45,314 nucleotides of DNA from Silicimonas sp. (GCA_022824315.1 JAJEAC010000142.1:1-45314), one strand, 5' to 3'. Positions 8,443 to 17,027 are shown, numbered from the stretch's first letter. Notes: generated from the letters alone by a model not told the origin. Program-made: numbers and translations.

Positions 8443-9843
8443 TCAGCCAGGCCCATTCGGCGTGCACGAAAGGTTCCGCGCATTGAGGCGACGGCAAGCC
8501 AATGTGGCGCCGTCCTCGCTCAGGCCCAGGAAATTCGCCTCCCACCCCCTGGGTCCGCGAACAACGGACCTCTTGGCGGCTTCCAGGGTCGCGATCTCGA
8601 CAAGAGCCGTTTGCAGGAGCTTGCGCTCAGCCTCTCCACGAGTGTTGAACAGGCCCACGTTGATGCCCCAAAGGCGTTCGCCCTCGCCAGAAGCCCGCAA
8701 CGCGCCCTGCCCGTCTCGAAGGTCGGAGGCCAGTTCCTCCTGCGCTGAGCCTTGGGCGACCAATGGCCTGAGAACAGGCCTCTGGTTGAGTCCCGTACGC
8801 CCGTTGCCCAAATCCGTCGCCTCCACAAATTCGGCAAGATCCGGAATCGTGGTCTCGTTTAGCGCAACTTCGGCCAGAACGTCGGATATGTCCTCGGCCA
8901 TGGCGATGAGGGCTCCGTCAACTGGAGCGGCAATCGGCCTCAAGGGAGGCCTGGACGACCGCACCACGCGCCCGGACCGGGTCACGATGCTCCCGGGCAG
9001 GTTGAGCACCGGACGCCGGGGCTTCTTGACCGCCACGCGGTTCGGAGAGCGGGAGAACCCCATGTCAAGAAGTTCGGCAATCCGCTGGTTGCGCGATGCC
9101 ACGGACCGTCCCCCGAAGACCGTCGCGATCACGCGCTTTCCGCCTCTCTCCGCAGAGGCGACGAGGTTGAAGCCCGCCGCCCGCGTATAGCCGGTCTTGA
9201 TGCCGTCCGCGCCCCGGTACGCATTCAGGAGCCGGCGGTTCGTGTTCCTCACCATCTTCTGTCCGGCGCTGGTCGAGCGGCGGGAAAAAAGATTGTAGTA
9301 ATCCGGGAAGTCGTAGAAGAGATGCCGCCCCAGGACAGTCATGTCGCGCGCGGTCGAGAGATGCCCCTGCTCCGTCAGTCCGTGCGCATTCTTGAAGTTT
9401 GTCTTGTTCAGGCCCATGGCCTTCGCCATGTCGTTCATGCGCCGTGCGAACCTTGCCTCGCTGCCAGACACGGCTTCGCCGAGGGCCGTTGCCGCGTCGT
9501 TGGCCGACCTCACGGCGGCCGCCCGGATGAGGTAGCGGAGCTTCACCTTCTGCCCTTCCCTGAGGCCGAGCTTCGAAGGCGGTTCCTTCGCAGCGTTGCG
9601 GGAAATCTTCACTTTCTGATCGAGACCGATCTCCCCGCGCTCCACCGCGTCAAAGACGACGTAGAGCGTCATCATCTTCGTGAGGGACGCCGGATGAAGC
9701 TTGGTGTCCGCATTCCTGGAATGCAGGACTTCCCCCGTTCGCGCGTCCATCACCATCGCCGCATACGGTGCGGCGCTGCCGCCAACCGGATGCAGAAAGA
9801 AACAAGCGATGAGCGCAAATTGCAATGCGGCTCGAATGATCAT
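8443..9843 (-). CDS. D-alanyl-D-alanine carboxypeptidase (peptidase S11) with SPOR domain
   Basis: Periplasmic penicillin-binding protein of the PBP5/6 type that trims the terminal D-Ala of peptidoglycan stem peptides. With the ATG at 9843 the protein is 466 aa with a signal peptide ending around GGSA. The three active-site motifs are intact: SLTK (S53, K56), SAN (S113-N115) and KTG (K216-G218). A linker of about 120 residues leads to a C-terminal SPOR-like domain (LWGINVGLFNTRGEAE ...), which in other proteins binds denuded glycan at the division site. Starts at 9882 (ATG with GAAGG upstream) or 9897 are also possible and would only lengthen the N-region of the signal peptide. Confidence 0.9.
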   Translation of the reverse strand: MIIRAALQFALIACFFLHPVGGSAAPYAAMVMDARTGEVLHSRNADTKLHPASLTKMMTLYVVFDAVERGEIGLDQKVKISRNAAKEPPSKLGLREGQKVKLRYLIRAAAVRSANDAATALGEAVSGSEARFARRMNDMAKAMGLNKTNFKNAHGLTEQGHLSTARDMTVLGRHLFYDFPDYYNLFSRRSTSAGQKMVRNTNRRLLNAYRGADGIKTGYTRAAGFNLVASAERGGKRVIATVFGGRSVASRNQRIAELLDMGFSRSPNRVAVKKPRRPVLNLPGSIVTRSGRVVRSSRPPLRPIAAPVDGALIAMAEDISDVLAEVALNETTIPDLAEFVEATDLGNGRTGLNQRPVLRPLVAQGSAQEELASDLRDGQGALRASGEGERLWGINVGLFNTRGEAERKLLQTALVEIATLEAAKRSVVRGPRGWEANFLGLSEDGATLACRRLNARNLSCTPNGPG

Positions 9844-10007
9844 CACGAATACTGCCCCTTTAACTTGCCTCAGCCCATTCATGTCGCGGACCTTCATTGT
9901 TTTGGAAAGCGTAACACACCTGAATATATCAAAAAAAGATGAATCTTGGACAATTCGGGAATGCGCCGTCCAGCCACTACATCAAGTGGTGGATTCGCAG
10001 AGATTCA

Positions 10008-10709
10008 CTACATGTCGCCGCAAATTTCCTTGATGACACCGGGAAGATCGGACAGCGCGGTGACTTCGCGGAAGCGTTTGTGTTGCATTGGTGCATCAGC
10101 TTCCTCGAAATCCCAGGACGGGCTGCAAGGCACGTGAACGCCCCAGCCACCGGCGGAAATCACCGGAATCACGTCGGACTTGAGCGAATTTCCGGCCATC
10201 AACGCATGCTGCGGCTCGATCCCGCGCCCGGCGAAAATGTCCACATAAATCTCGCTTGTCTTTTCCGAGACGATTTCAACGCCGTCAAACAACTCGCCGA
10301 GCCCGGACTGGGCAAGCTTCCGCTCCTGGTCCAGGAGGTCACCCTTGGTGATCAGCAGCAGCGTGAATTCCGCCGAGAGGGTTCGCACCGTCTCCTCAAC
10401 CCCGTCCAGAAGCTCGATGGGATCGCGCAGCATTTCCTTGCCACAGCCAATGATCTCCGCGATGACCTTGCCCGGCACGCGGTTCTCCGTCACTTGGAGA
10501 GCGGTCTCGATCATCGAGAGCGTGAAGCCCTTGATGCCGTAGCCGTAGCGCTCGATGTTCCGCCGTTCCGCGTCGCGAAGACGATCAGCGAGGTGATCGC
10601 TCGCCGCGTAGTCCGACAGCAGATTGGCGAATCTCTCCTGCGTGAACTGAAACAGGCGCTCGTTGTGCCAGAGCGTGTCGTCCGCATCCAGACAGATCGT
10701 TGTCAGCAT
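10008..10709 (-). CDS. HAD-superfamily hydrolase
   Basis: 233 aa. Motif I is LDADDTLW (nucleophile and acid/base aspartates near residues 8-10), motif II is LLLITKGD, the motif III lysine lies in IVSEKTS, and motif IV is MAGNSLKSDV, where the usual GD/DD pair is reduced to GNSxxSD as in several HAD subgroups. A helical cap lies between motifs I and II. The start MLTTICLDADDTLW is preferred over an ATG 21 nt upstream, since motif I normally sits near the N-terminus. Substrate unknown: probably a small phosphate ester. It is transcribed divergently from clpS with 74 nt between the starts. Confidence 0.8.
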   Translation of the reverse strand: MLTTICLDADDTLWHNERLFQFTQERFANLLSDYAASDHLADRLRDAERRNIERYGYGIKGFTLSMIETALQVTENRVPGKVIAEIIGCGKEMLRDPIELLDGVEETVRTLSAEFTLLLITKGDLLDQERKLAQSGLGELFDGVEIVSEKTSEIYVDIFAGRGIEPQHALMAGNSLKSDVIPVISAGGWGVHVPCSPSWDFEEADAPMQHKRFREVTALSDLPGVIKEICGDM

Positions 10710-10783
10710 CCTTCGCCCCCCTTTGCACAAATTCAGGATCGCCTGTATTCTGAGGCCAATTCAATCCCAGTGCCAGATTCGCC

Positions 10784-11128
10784 ATGACTTCATCCGCCTT
10801 GCAATCGATGGCCGACCGCGACGAGACGCCGGATGGCGCCGTTGACGTTCTGGTCAAGACCAAGCCAAAGACGGCACGCCCGCCACTCTACAAGGTCCTG
10901 CTGCTGAATGACGACTACACGCCGATGGAATTCGTTGTTCACGTGCTCGAGCGGTTCTTCGGCATGAGCCACGCACAGGCTTTCGAACTGATGCTGGCAG
11001 TCCACAAGAAAGGACTCGCCGTGGTCGGCGTGTTTTCGCTCGAAGTGGCGGAAACCAAGGTCGCGCAGGTCATGGATTTTGCCAGGCGCCACCAGCACCC
11101 GCTCCAATGCACGCTGGAAAAAGAGTAG
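10784..11128 (+). CDS. clpS: ATP-dependent Clp protease adaptor ClpS
   Basis: 114 aa. The conserved core reads [39 protein letters not shown], and EVAETK. The NDD-Y-T and VHKKG motifs form the pocket that recognises N-degron residues and docks on the ClpA N-domain. A variable N-terminal extension of about 30 residues precedes the core, as in the family. ClpS directs N-end rule substrates to ClpAP. No clpA is adjacent within the window. The start at 10784 matches the family length. Confidence 0.92.
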   Translation: MTSSALQSMADRDETPDGAVDVLVKTKPKTARPPLYKVLLLNDDYTPMEFVVHVLERFFGMSHAQAFELMLAVHKKGLAVVGVFSLEVAETKVAQVMDFARRHQHPLQCTLEKE

Positions 11129-11154
11129 GGTCTCGCACAGCCCGCTCGCGATGC

Positions 11155-12153
11155 ATGCTCGCCCAACGACTTTCTCTCGCCCTCGAAAGAGAGATCGTGA
11201 GCCTGCCGGAGAACGGGAAGATCGCGGTGGTCTCGCCGGAAGCCGGCACCGACCTCTCGGCGTTGCCGCGTGACCGAACCGAAGTGATCTCTCGGAGCTC
11301 TCGCGTACATCGGGCATTCTCGGAATCGGGTTTCCGCGTCGTGGCGATTCCGGAGGGGCCATACGCGATGGCAATCCTGTCCCTGCCCCGCGCCAAGGCC
11401 GCGGCGCAGGCCTCCCTTGCCGAAATCGTCCCGGTCACGCGCGGCCCCACCGTGATCGACGGGCAGAAGACGGATGGCGTGGAGAGTCTCCAGAGGGAGC
11501 TCGGGCAGCGCGCGGTCTTGGGCGAGGTTCTGGTCAAGGCGCACGGAAGGTTGTTTGCTGCAACCAATGTCAACTGCGCAGGATGGAAAACCGCGCCTGA
11601 CCGGGTGACGCGTCCGAAGGGCGGCGCCTACACGACTTCGCCCGGCGCGTTTTCGTGCGACGGCATCGATCCCGGATCCCGCGCCCTCGCGGATGCCCTG
11701 CCCGACAGGATGGACGGCCATGTCGTCGACCTGGGGTCGGGCTGGGGCTACCTGGCGGATGCAGTCCTGGAACGCGTCGGCGTGACCACGGTCGATCTTG
11801 TCGAGGACGACCTCGCCGCGCTGGAAGCCTCCCGGGCGAATCTGGATGATGTGCGCGCCCGGTTTCACTGGGCCGATGCGCTGACGTTCCGTCCCGACCC
11901 GCTCGCCGACCATGTCGTGACGAACCCGCCTTTCCACGCGGGCCGGAGCGCAGATGCGTCCCTTGGACAGGACTTTATTCGGGCCGGCGCAAAAATGCTG
12001 ACCCGCAAGGGCGCACTTTGGCTTGTCGCCAACAGGCATTTGCCCTACGAAAAGACCATTGCAGAAGTCTTTCGTGACGTGCGCACCCTGGGGCAACACG
12101 CAGAGTACAAGCTGTTCAAGGCCACGCAGCCCCGACCGATCCGCAAGAGATAG
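11155..12153 (+). CDS. rsmC: class I SAM-dependent methyltransferase, RsmC-like
   Basis: 332 aa, close to the E. coli RsmC length. The N-terminal half is the catalytically silent duplicated domain; the C-terminal half has the SAM-binding motif HVVDLGSGWGYL and the NPPFH motif (VVTNPPFHAGR), which identifies N2-guanine methyltransferases of 16S or 23S rRNA (RsmC/RlmG). The ending LFKATQP is shared with that family. The inferred product is the m2G methylation of 16S rRNA G1207, though RlmG cannot be excluded. The ATG at 11155 is chosen because it begins the conserved sequence MLAQRLSLAL and lies 26 nt after the clpS stop; in-frame codons further upstream overlap clpS. Confidence 0.8.
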   Translation: MLAQRLSLALEREIVSLPENGKIAVVSPEAGTDLSALPRDRTEVISRSSRVHRAFSESGFRVVAIPEGPYAMAILSLPRAKAAAQASLAEIVPVTRGPTVIDGQKTDGVESLQRELGQRAVLGEVLVKAHGRLFAATNVNCAGWKTAPDRVTRPKGGAYTTSPGAFSCDGIDPGSRALADALPDRMDGHVVDLGSGWGYLADAVLERVGVTTVDLVEDDLAALEASRANLDDVRARFHWADALTFRPDPLADHVVTNPPFHAGRSADASLGQDFIRAGAKMLTRKGALWLVANRHLPYEKTIAEVFRDVRTLGQHAEYKLFKATQPRPIRKR

Positions 12154-12157
12154 ATAC

Positions 12158-12964
12158 ATGTCGTTTTCGATTGCCGATAGAACCGCCGTTGTCACCGGGG
12201 CCGCAAACGGTGTTGGCCTCTCCATCGCGCAGCATTTCCTTGCGCAAGGTGCCAATGTGATGCTCGCCGACATGGACGAGGCCCGTCTCGCCGAGGAGGT
12301 GCAGGGAGGCGGCGAAGGCATTGAAAACGCGGCCTGCTTTGCGGGCGACCTGCGCGAAAAACTCACGGTCGCAAACCTGCTCTCCGCAACGATCGACCGC
12401 TTCGACCGGGTAGACATCCTCGTCAACGCATCCCGACAGGTGTTGACCGGGGATCCGCTCAACGCCGATGACGACTGCGTGCAAATGCTCATCGAGCAGA
12501 ACCTGATGACCTCCCTGCGGATTTCGCAGATATTTGCGAAGCGCATGATCAGGCAGGCGGAATTCGGAAACGGCGAAACGTCTGCGGGATCAATCATCAA
12601 CCTGTCTTCGATTGCGGCACGACGTTCCCAGCCAAAGCTTCTGGCCTATTCCGTGAGTTCCGCGGCGCTTAACCAGATGACGCGTGCTCTTGCTGTCGCG
12701 CTCGCGCCGCACCGAATTCGCGTGAACGCCATCGCGTTCGGCTCTGTCATGAGCGCCTCGTTGAAGGATGCCCTGGAGGGCGACAAGGGCATGCGCGACG
12801 AGATCATCTCGTCGACACCGCTTGGCCGCATCGCGAGTCCGGCCGAACTTGCGGAAATCGCCCAGTTCCTTGCCTCGGACGGATCGGAGTTCGTGACCGG
12901 ACAGATTCTCACGGCGGATGGCGGGAGAACTCTTGTGGATGCCGCTGACGCTCCGGCACATTGA
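12158..12964 (+). CDS. SDR-family oxidoreductase with atypical active site
   Basis: 268 aa, Rossmann-fold short-chain dehydrogenase/reductase. The cofactor loop is VVTGAANGVGLS; the acidic residue of the second strand is in MLADMDEA, favouring NAD(H); NAxR replaces the usual NNAG (VDILVNASRQ). The catalytic serine is in INLSSIA, but the YxxxK pair reads YSVSS, so the lysine is a serine. The C-terminus DGSEFVTGQILTADGG is standard. Substrate is unknown; it may be a non-catalytic or redox-altered SDR. It follows the RsmC-like gene by 4 nt and is probably cotranscribed. Confidence 0.8.
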   Translation: MSFSIADRTAVVTGAANGVGLSIAQHFLAQGANVMLADMDEARLAEEVQGGGEGIENAACFAGDLREKLTVANLLSATIDRFDRVDILVNASRQVLTGDPLNADDDCVQMLIEQNLMTSLRISQIFAKRMIRQAEFGNGETSAGSIINLSSIAARRSQPKLLAYSVSSAALNQMTRALAVALAPHRIRVNAIAFGSVMSASLKDALEGDKGMRDEIISSTPLGRIASPAELAEIAQFLASDGSEFVTGQILTADGGRTLVDAADAPAH

Positions 12965-13322
12965 CGCCACGCGCCCAAGGCCTCGCCAAGCTCTGCGAAC
13001 TGCGACTCGCCGGAGCGACCGTCACCAATCACCCGAACCGAAGGCCCATCACGGCATGCCTTGGTCTCGCGTTGCCGCCACCGGTCCAAGCGTGACCGTT
13101 GCCAGCATCATGCGCGATGCAATTGGGCGTGTCGTCCCGGGGCGCCTCCCACCAGTTCGGAGTCGTTCGCGTCCAAGCAAGCCGAAGCCGGCGAATCGCC
13201 TGCGATGATAAGCACGTCGCCTGCGACTTGGATGGCCGGGCGTCCGGGCAGAAGAAACCGCATGCGAAGGATCCTTGCTTGATGATTGGCGGATTCTGCA
13301 CATATCAATCGAGAATGCAGGC
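12965..13322. other. intergenic stretch
   Basis: No protein recognised. A minus-strand frame containing PAIQVAGDVLIIAGD has a protein-like composition, but no match to a known family was recognised. Confidence 0.3.
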
Positions 13323-13331
13323 ATGGCCGTC

Positions 13332-13577
13332 ATGGAAGTCAGCGCGATCCAATTCACCTGGAAATTCCGCCACATGAAGGAGGACATACGCGAACACGGC
13401 ATGTTTGCTGTATCCGGTCACGGGCGAACGGCGGGAGCGTTCATTTCTCCGATCGCAATGGATGAGCGTGAACTCCTGCGCTGCCGCAGGCGTGAACTTG
13501 CCCGAATCGAGGATGCCGATGGCGCATTCGTTGGTGGGTTGGACAGATCCGTCGTGATTCACGGCGATTCCGAGTGA
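13332..13577 (+). CDS. Phd/YefM-like antitoxin, orphan
   Basis: 81 aa from the ATG at 13332 (an in-frame ATG at 13323 is equally possible). MEVSAIQFTWKFRH, FAVSGHGRTAGAFISP and the following LLRCRRRELA follow the pattern of Phd-fold antitoxins: a beta-hairpin DNA-binding N-terminus (SAxxFxxxF) with the SHGRxxG turn, and a helical C-terminus that wraps the toxin. No intact toxin gene follows; a short frame at 13584 may be a remnant. It could still be a functional regulator or orphan antitoxin. Confidence 0.5.
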   Translation: MEVSAIQFTWKFRHMKEDIREHGMFAVSGHGRTAGAFISPIAMDERELLRCRRRELARIEDADGAFVGGLDRSVVIHGDSE

Positions 13578-13583
13578 TCAACG

Positions 13584-13757
13584 ATGCAGCCCAAGCCGAG
13601 GTCCGGCCGCGTCATCGACCATGACATCTTTTTTCTGGAGCAGACTGATGCGGGTACGGGAAACACCAGCCAACCTCATCCGAAGGCCCTGCTGACCAGC
13701 ACGGGCATGGAGACCATCATCCAATCAACTTCGCACAATACCTTCAAGACCCGCTGA
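13584..13757 (+). pseudogene. short ORF, possible MazF/PemK-like toxin remnant
   Basis: 57 codons beginning MQPKPRSGRVIDHDIFFLEQ, 6 nt after the Phd-like gene. The first 30 residues resemble the opening of some MazF/PemK-type growth inhibitors (PKPxxGxVIxxD ... DAG), but the remainder does not, and the protein is half the usual size. Read as a decayed toxin partner, with low confidence. Confidence 0.25.
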
Positions 13758-13911
13758 CCCGCCTTTGTGTGCTTTCTCAAGACCATACCCTGGAAAGTTC
13801 GTGTGCAGACATGTGACGTCTGGCACGAAACGGGGTGAATCGTAATCCGTGTTATCAGGTTGTGCGCGGCGAGCCCGGCTTCGGCGTCACCGGGGAGGCT
13901 TCGACGATTCC
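13758..13911. other. short intergenic stretch before RRXRR fragment
   Basis: No coding signal. In IscB loci the omega-RNA lies upstream of the nuclease gene; GAGCCCGGCTTCGGCGTCAC around 13869-13888 could be part of such a structured RNA, but this is only a suggestion. Confidence 0.15.
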
Positions 13912-14040
13912 GCGAGCCGTGCATTCGTCCTCGGCCAGCGGGACGTTTCGCTGATGCCGTGCCATTCGGCGCAGGCGAGGACGTTCCTGAAGAGGGGCCT
14001 CGCGGACTACGCAGCGAAGCCCGAATTCAAAGGAGTTCAA
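13912..14040 (+). pseudogene. fragment resembling RRXRR/IscB nuclease N-terminus
   Basis: The frame reads AFVLGQRDVSLMPCHSAQ followed by ARTFLKRG. This fits the N-terminal PLMP domain of RRXRR/IscB-type proteins, whose consensus is FVLDxxxxPLMPCxPARARxLLKxGKA. The proline of PLMP is a serine here, and the resemblance ends after LKRG. No RuvC or HNH motif follows, so the gene is a truncated relic. The identification rests on about 25 residues. Confidence 0.4.
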
Positions 14041-14151
14041 TCGGATCCAGCGCCGGAAGCCTTGGCAACCGGCGACGGTACCTTGGGATCGGCGCGACGC
14101 TGCACTGTCTCGCAAGATCCGGTGAACTGATGACTGCGTGTCCGGGCGTGC

Positions 14152-14952
14152 TCAGGCGACAGCGTGCGAGCCCATGATATGCTTGACGATGCCATCGCGG
14201 GTGATCTCGTTCGTGCGGACCTGCGTATTGACTTCGCCGCGATGCATGACCGCGATGCTGTCAGCGCAACGGAAAACGTGTTCGAGGTTGTGGCTGACCA
14301 TGAGCACGGTCAATCCTTGGTCGCGGAGGCGCTCGATGATTGTCAACACCCGGTCGGTTTCCTCCACGCCGAGCGCTGCGGTCGGCTCGTCCATGATAAT
14401 CAGCCGGGCATCGGAATGGATTGCCCGACCGATGGCGACTGCCTGCCGTTGCCCTCCCGACATGACAAATGCGTTCGCGTAAGGATTTCCGATGCGTATC
14501 CCCACCCTCTCTGTCAGGGCCTTGAGCGCCTCTTCCCGCATGGCCGCCTTGTCCAGCACCTTGATGAGGCCGCCGAGGTGCGACTTCACGCGTTCCCGGC
14601 CCAGGAAGAAGTTCTGGACAAGATCGAATGTCCCGACCAAGGCCAGGTCCTGGTATATTGCTTCGATGCCGAGGCTGCGGGCTGCCTCGGGGTTCGAAAC
14701 ACTGATCTCTCGTCCGTCCAAGACGATGGTGCCGGAGGTCGGCGGATGCACGCCCATGACGATCTTGATAAGGGTCGACTTGCCCGCCCCGTTGTCCCCG
14801 ACGAGCGCCGTCACCTCGCCGCGTGGCACATCGATGGAGGCGCCGCGCAGAGCCTGCACGCCGCCGAAGGACTTTTTGATGTCCCGCAACGCCAATAGCA
14901 CCTCCCCCGCCGCGGCGGGGGAGGCTTGGCTAGAGCGTGACTCAGTTGTCAC
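14152..14952 (-). CDS. sugar ABC transporter ATP-binding protein (CUT2/RbsA-like, single domain)
   Basis: 266 aa ATPase with Walker A ALVGDNGAGKSTL, signature MSGGQRQAVAIGRA, Walker B LIIMDEPTAALG and switch histidine VSHN. It has a single nucleotide-binding domain, not the tandem pair of RbsA, like the FrcA-type CUT2 ATPases. GTG at 14952 is the likely start; it overlaps the stop of the binding-protein gene (TGA at 14942-14944). Codons 10-18 form a perfect 24-bp palindrome (14901-14924), so the beginning of this gene is folded in the mRNA. It is the last gene of the importer operon. Confidence 0.88.
   Translation of the reverse strand: MTTESRSSQASPAAAGEVLLALRDIKKSFGGVQALRGASIDVPRGEVTALVGDNGAGKSTLIKIVMGVHPPTSGTIVLDGREISVSNPEAARSLGIEAIYQDLALVGTFDLVQNFFLGRERVKSHLGGLIKVLDKAAMREEALKALTERVGIRIGNPYANAFVMSGGQRQAVAIGRAIHSDARLIIMDEPTAALGVEETDRVLTIIERLRDQGLTVLMVSHNLEHVFRCADSIAVMHRGEVNTQVRTNEITRDGIVKHIMGSHAVA
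14901..14924 (-). repeat. perfect 24-bp palindrome (mRNA hairpin) after the binding-protein gene
   Basis: Two 12-nt arms, CCTCCCCCGCCG and its exact complement, with no loop bases left over; in RNA it folds to a very stable stem with a small loop. It sits 18 nt beyond the stop of the substrate-binding gene and within the first codons of the ATPase gene. There is no T-run, so it is not a classical terminator. It more likely protects the upstream mRNA from 3' exonucleases and lowers ATPase translation. Confidence 0.6.
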
Positions 14953-15958
14953 TTTGCAGTTCTTTTTCGATCTCCGGCCAGTTTTCCATGAGGCGGAGCG
15001 CACCCTCGGGCACCTTGGTGAGCACGTCCTCGCGCGACGAAACCATTACCATGTCAAGTGGGTACTGCCTTTCGATCTCCTCTCCATTGGAGTGGCGAAC
15101 GATCGCGCCGGCGATGTAACGGCCGCTGGACTGGCTATCCCGGAAGATGGAGCCACGAATGAGTCCTTCCCAGATCATGTCGAGTTCAGGCGGCACGGCA
15201 CCGAAGCCGAAAACGTCAACACCGTCTTCCCCCATCCCCTTGAGGGCGTTGGCAACACCCATGGCCATGGAGCTGTTGCCAGCATAGACCGCCTTTACAT
15301 CCGGATTTGCGAGGATGAGCCTTTCGGTGGCGTCGAACGCGCGCGCCTGTTCCCAGTACGCGTAATGCTCGAACGCGATCTCGATACCCGCTTCGGTCCA
15401 CAGGTCGCGGGCTGTGCCGACACGCTGTTCGGAAATCTGGTTTCCGGGTTCCGCGAACATCAGGCCCACCTTGTCGCCCGCGGACAGGACGTTCTCCAGC
15501 GCCCATTTGGCGGTAACCTCGCCACCCTCGGCATGGGAGTAGCCGCTGTAAGCGAGCACGTCGACGCCGGCGTCCTCGGGATGCACGTCAAGGTGGTTCA
15601 CCACGATGATCGGGATGCCTGCCTCGTTGGCTGCCTGCAGTGCCGGAACAATGCCGAAATAATCGATCGGGCCGACGATGATGTAGTCCATGTCTAGCGT
15701 GATGAGATCGTCGACTATGTCCAACTGCTGCTGGACATTGGCCTCGGCAGTCGAGGCGCGGGCCGTGAACTCGATGGCCACACCCTGGCTCTCCATTTCT
15801 TCCTGGAAGGCCACGGCGAATTGGCCGAAGTAATCCAGGGTGTCATAGACGGGCGGCGCAAAGCCGATCTTCAGAGGTTCATCGGCAGCCATGGCCCCTG
15901 CGCCAGCGCCCATAGCCATCGCAATTCCCACGGCGATCCCGGACAGGTGTTTCTTCAT
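14942..15958 (-). CDS. sugar ABC transporter substrate-binding protein (periplasmic, type 4)
   Basis: 338 aa, RbsB/xylose-like periplasmic binding protein. The signal peptide MKKHLSGIAVGIAMAMGAG ends near AMA-ADE. The mature part begins LKIGFAPPVYDTLDYFG and has the two-lobe pattern (DYIIVGPIDYF; AVYAGNSSMAMGV). The ATG at 15958 is preceded by GGGAGGAATT. It lies 49 nt after the permease gene and overlaps the ATPase start. The bound sugar is not evident; the neighbouring isomerase and kinase point to a sugar or polyol that is phosphorylated in the cytoplasm. Confidence 0.88.
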   Translation of the reverse strand: MKKHLSGIAVGIAMAMGAGAGAMAADEPLKIGFAPPVYDTLDYFGQFAVAFQEEMESQGVAIEFTARASTAEANVQQQLDIVDDLITLDMDYIIVGPIDYFGIVPALQAANEAGIPIIVVNHLDVHPEDAGVDVLAYSGYSHAEGGEVTAKWALENVLSAGDKVGLMFAEPGNQISEQRVGTARDLWTEAGIEIAFEHYAYWEQARAFDATERLILANPDVKAVYAGNSSMAMGVANALKGMGEDGVDVFGFGAVPPELDMIWEGLIRGSIFRDSQSSGRYIAGAIVRHSNGEEIERQYPLDMVMVSSREDVLTKVPEGALRLMENWPEIEKELQSDN

Positions 15959-16007
15959 TGCAATTCCTCCCATTGTTTCGGGCATCCAAATTCCTGACCA
16001 AGGGCGG

Positions 16008-17027
16008 TCAGCCGCTCGCCATGCCCTGGCGGCGAAAGCGGTAAAGCTGAATGGCAACGGCGACGACGAGGGTGGTTCCTATGACGATCTGCTGCCAGTA
16101 GAAGGGCACACCCATCAGAAGCAGGCCGTTTTCGGCGACGCCGAGAAAAACGGCCCCGAAGAACGTGCCGAGCAGTGTGGCGTAGCCGCCGAACAGGAAC
16201 GTTCCGCCCAGGACCACGACGGCAATGGCGTGGAGTTCCATGGTGGCCCCGAGCACCGCTTGCGCGGCGTTGAGGCGGGCCACGAGCATGGCGCCGGCCA
16301 GCCCCGCAAGCGCACCGCAAATGACGTAGGCGCCCATCTCATACCGGCGGACGCGTATACCGGCGCGGATGGCAGCGCTGCGGTCGCCGCCAACCGCAAG
16401 CACGTAGGTCCCGAAGCGCGTGTTGTTCATGATGAAGGCGCCCAAAAGCACCACGGCGAGTGCGATGACCCCCGCGGCGGGCATCCCAAGAATCCGACCC
16501 TGTCCCATCCAGAGAAACGGGTCGGGAAAATTGCGTACCTGGTCAGACCCCATGACGAGGTACGCGAGCCCGCGAACAGCAGTGAGCGTGCCCAGCGTCA
16601 CGATGAGTGGCGGCACCTTGAGCGCGGTGACGGCAATGCCGTTGAGCAAACCGACAGCCGCGCCCACTCCGATCGCCGCGATGATCGCCGCGACCGAGAC
16701 GAGCCCTTCGCCGAAGGCCCCGCTCTTGAGAACGATGCCTGCAACGCAGCCCGCCAGCGCGACCGTCGACCCTACCGAAAGGTCGATACCGCGAGCGGCC
16801 ATGACGATCGTCATGCCCGTGCCGAGAATCAGGAAAATGGCAATCTGGCGAAACACGTTGAAGACGTTCCGGCCATCCAGAAAGACCGGATTGATGACCG
16901 TGATGAGGACAATGAGAAGTACAAGGGGCACCAGCAGTCCGAGCGGCGGTACCAGCCCCGGATTGCGTTCCAGAAAGCCAAAGTCCTTCCCGGTGTTGGC
17001 CGGCGCTTCCATGTTCGCCGTCGTCAT
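16008..17027 (-). CDS. sugar ABC transporter permease (RbsC-like)
   Basis: 339 aa integral membrane protein of the BPD_transp_2 type, with eight to ten hydrophobic segments. It carries MVMAARGIDLSVGST-like sequence (MTIVMAARGIDLSVGS) and the conserved GTYVLAVGGDRSAAIRAGI loop that contacts the ATPase. It is the first gene of the leftward importer operon, whose order permease-binding protein-ATPase is unusual for this family. It starts 307 nt from the divergent isomerase gene; the shared intergenic region carries candidate operators. Confidence 0.88.
   Translation of the reverse strand: MTTANMEAPANTGKDFGFLERNPGLVPPLGLLVPLVLLIVLITVINPVFLDGRNVFNVFRQIAIFLILGTGMTIVMAARGIDLSVGSTVALAGCVAGIVLKSGAFGEGLVSVAAIIAAIGVGAAVGLLNGIAVTALKVPPLIVTLGTLTAVRGLAYLVMGSDQVRNFPDPFLWMGQGRILGMPAAGVIALAVVLLGAFIMNNTRFGTYVLAVGGDRSAAIRAGIRVRRYEMGAYVICGALAGLAGAMLVARLNAAQAVLGATMELHAIAVVVLGGTFLFGGYATLLGTFFGAVFLGVAENGLLLMGVPFYWQQIVIGTTLVVAVAIQLYRFRRQGMASG

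Noticed and set aside
9898..10007. T-rich run near 9930 as an intrinsic terminator of the HAD gene
   Set aside because: The preceding stem is only 4-5 bp and weak; the AT-rich run more likely belongs to the promoter of the carboxypeptidase.
10939..12600. 553-codon minus-strand frame opposite clpS, rsmC and the SDR
   Set aside because: Shadow of three well-supported genes in high-GC DNA; no family resemblance.
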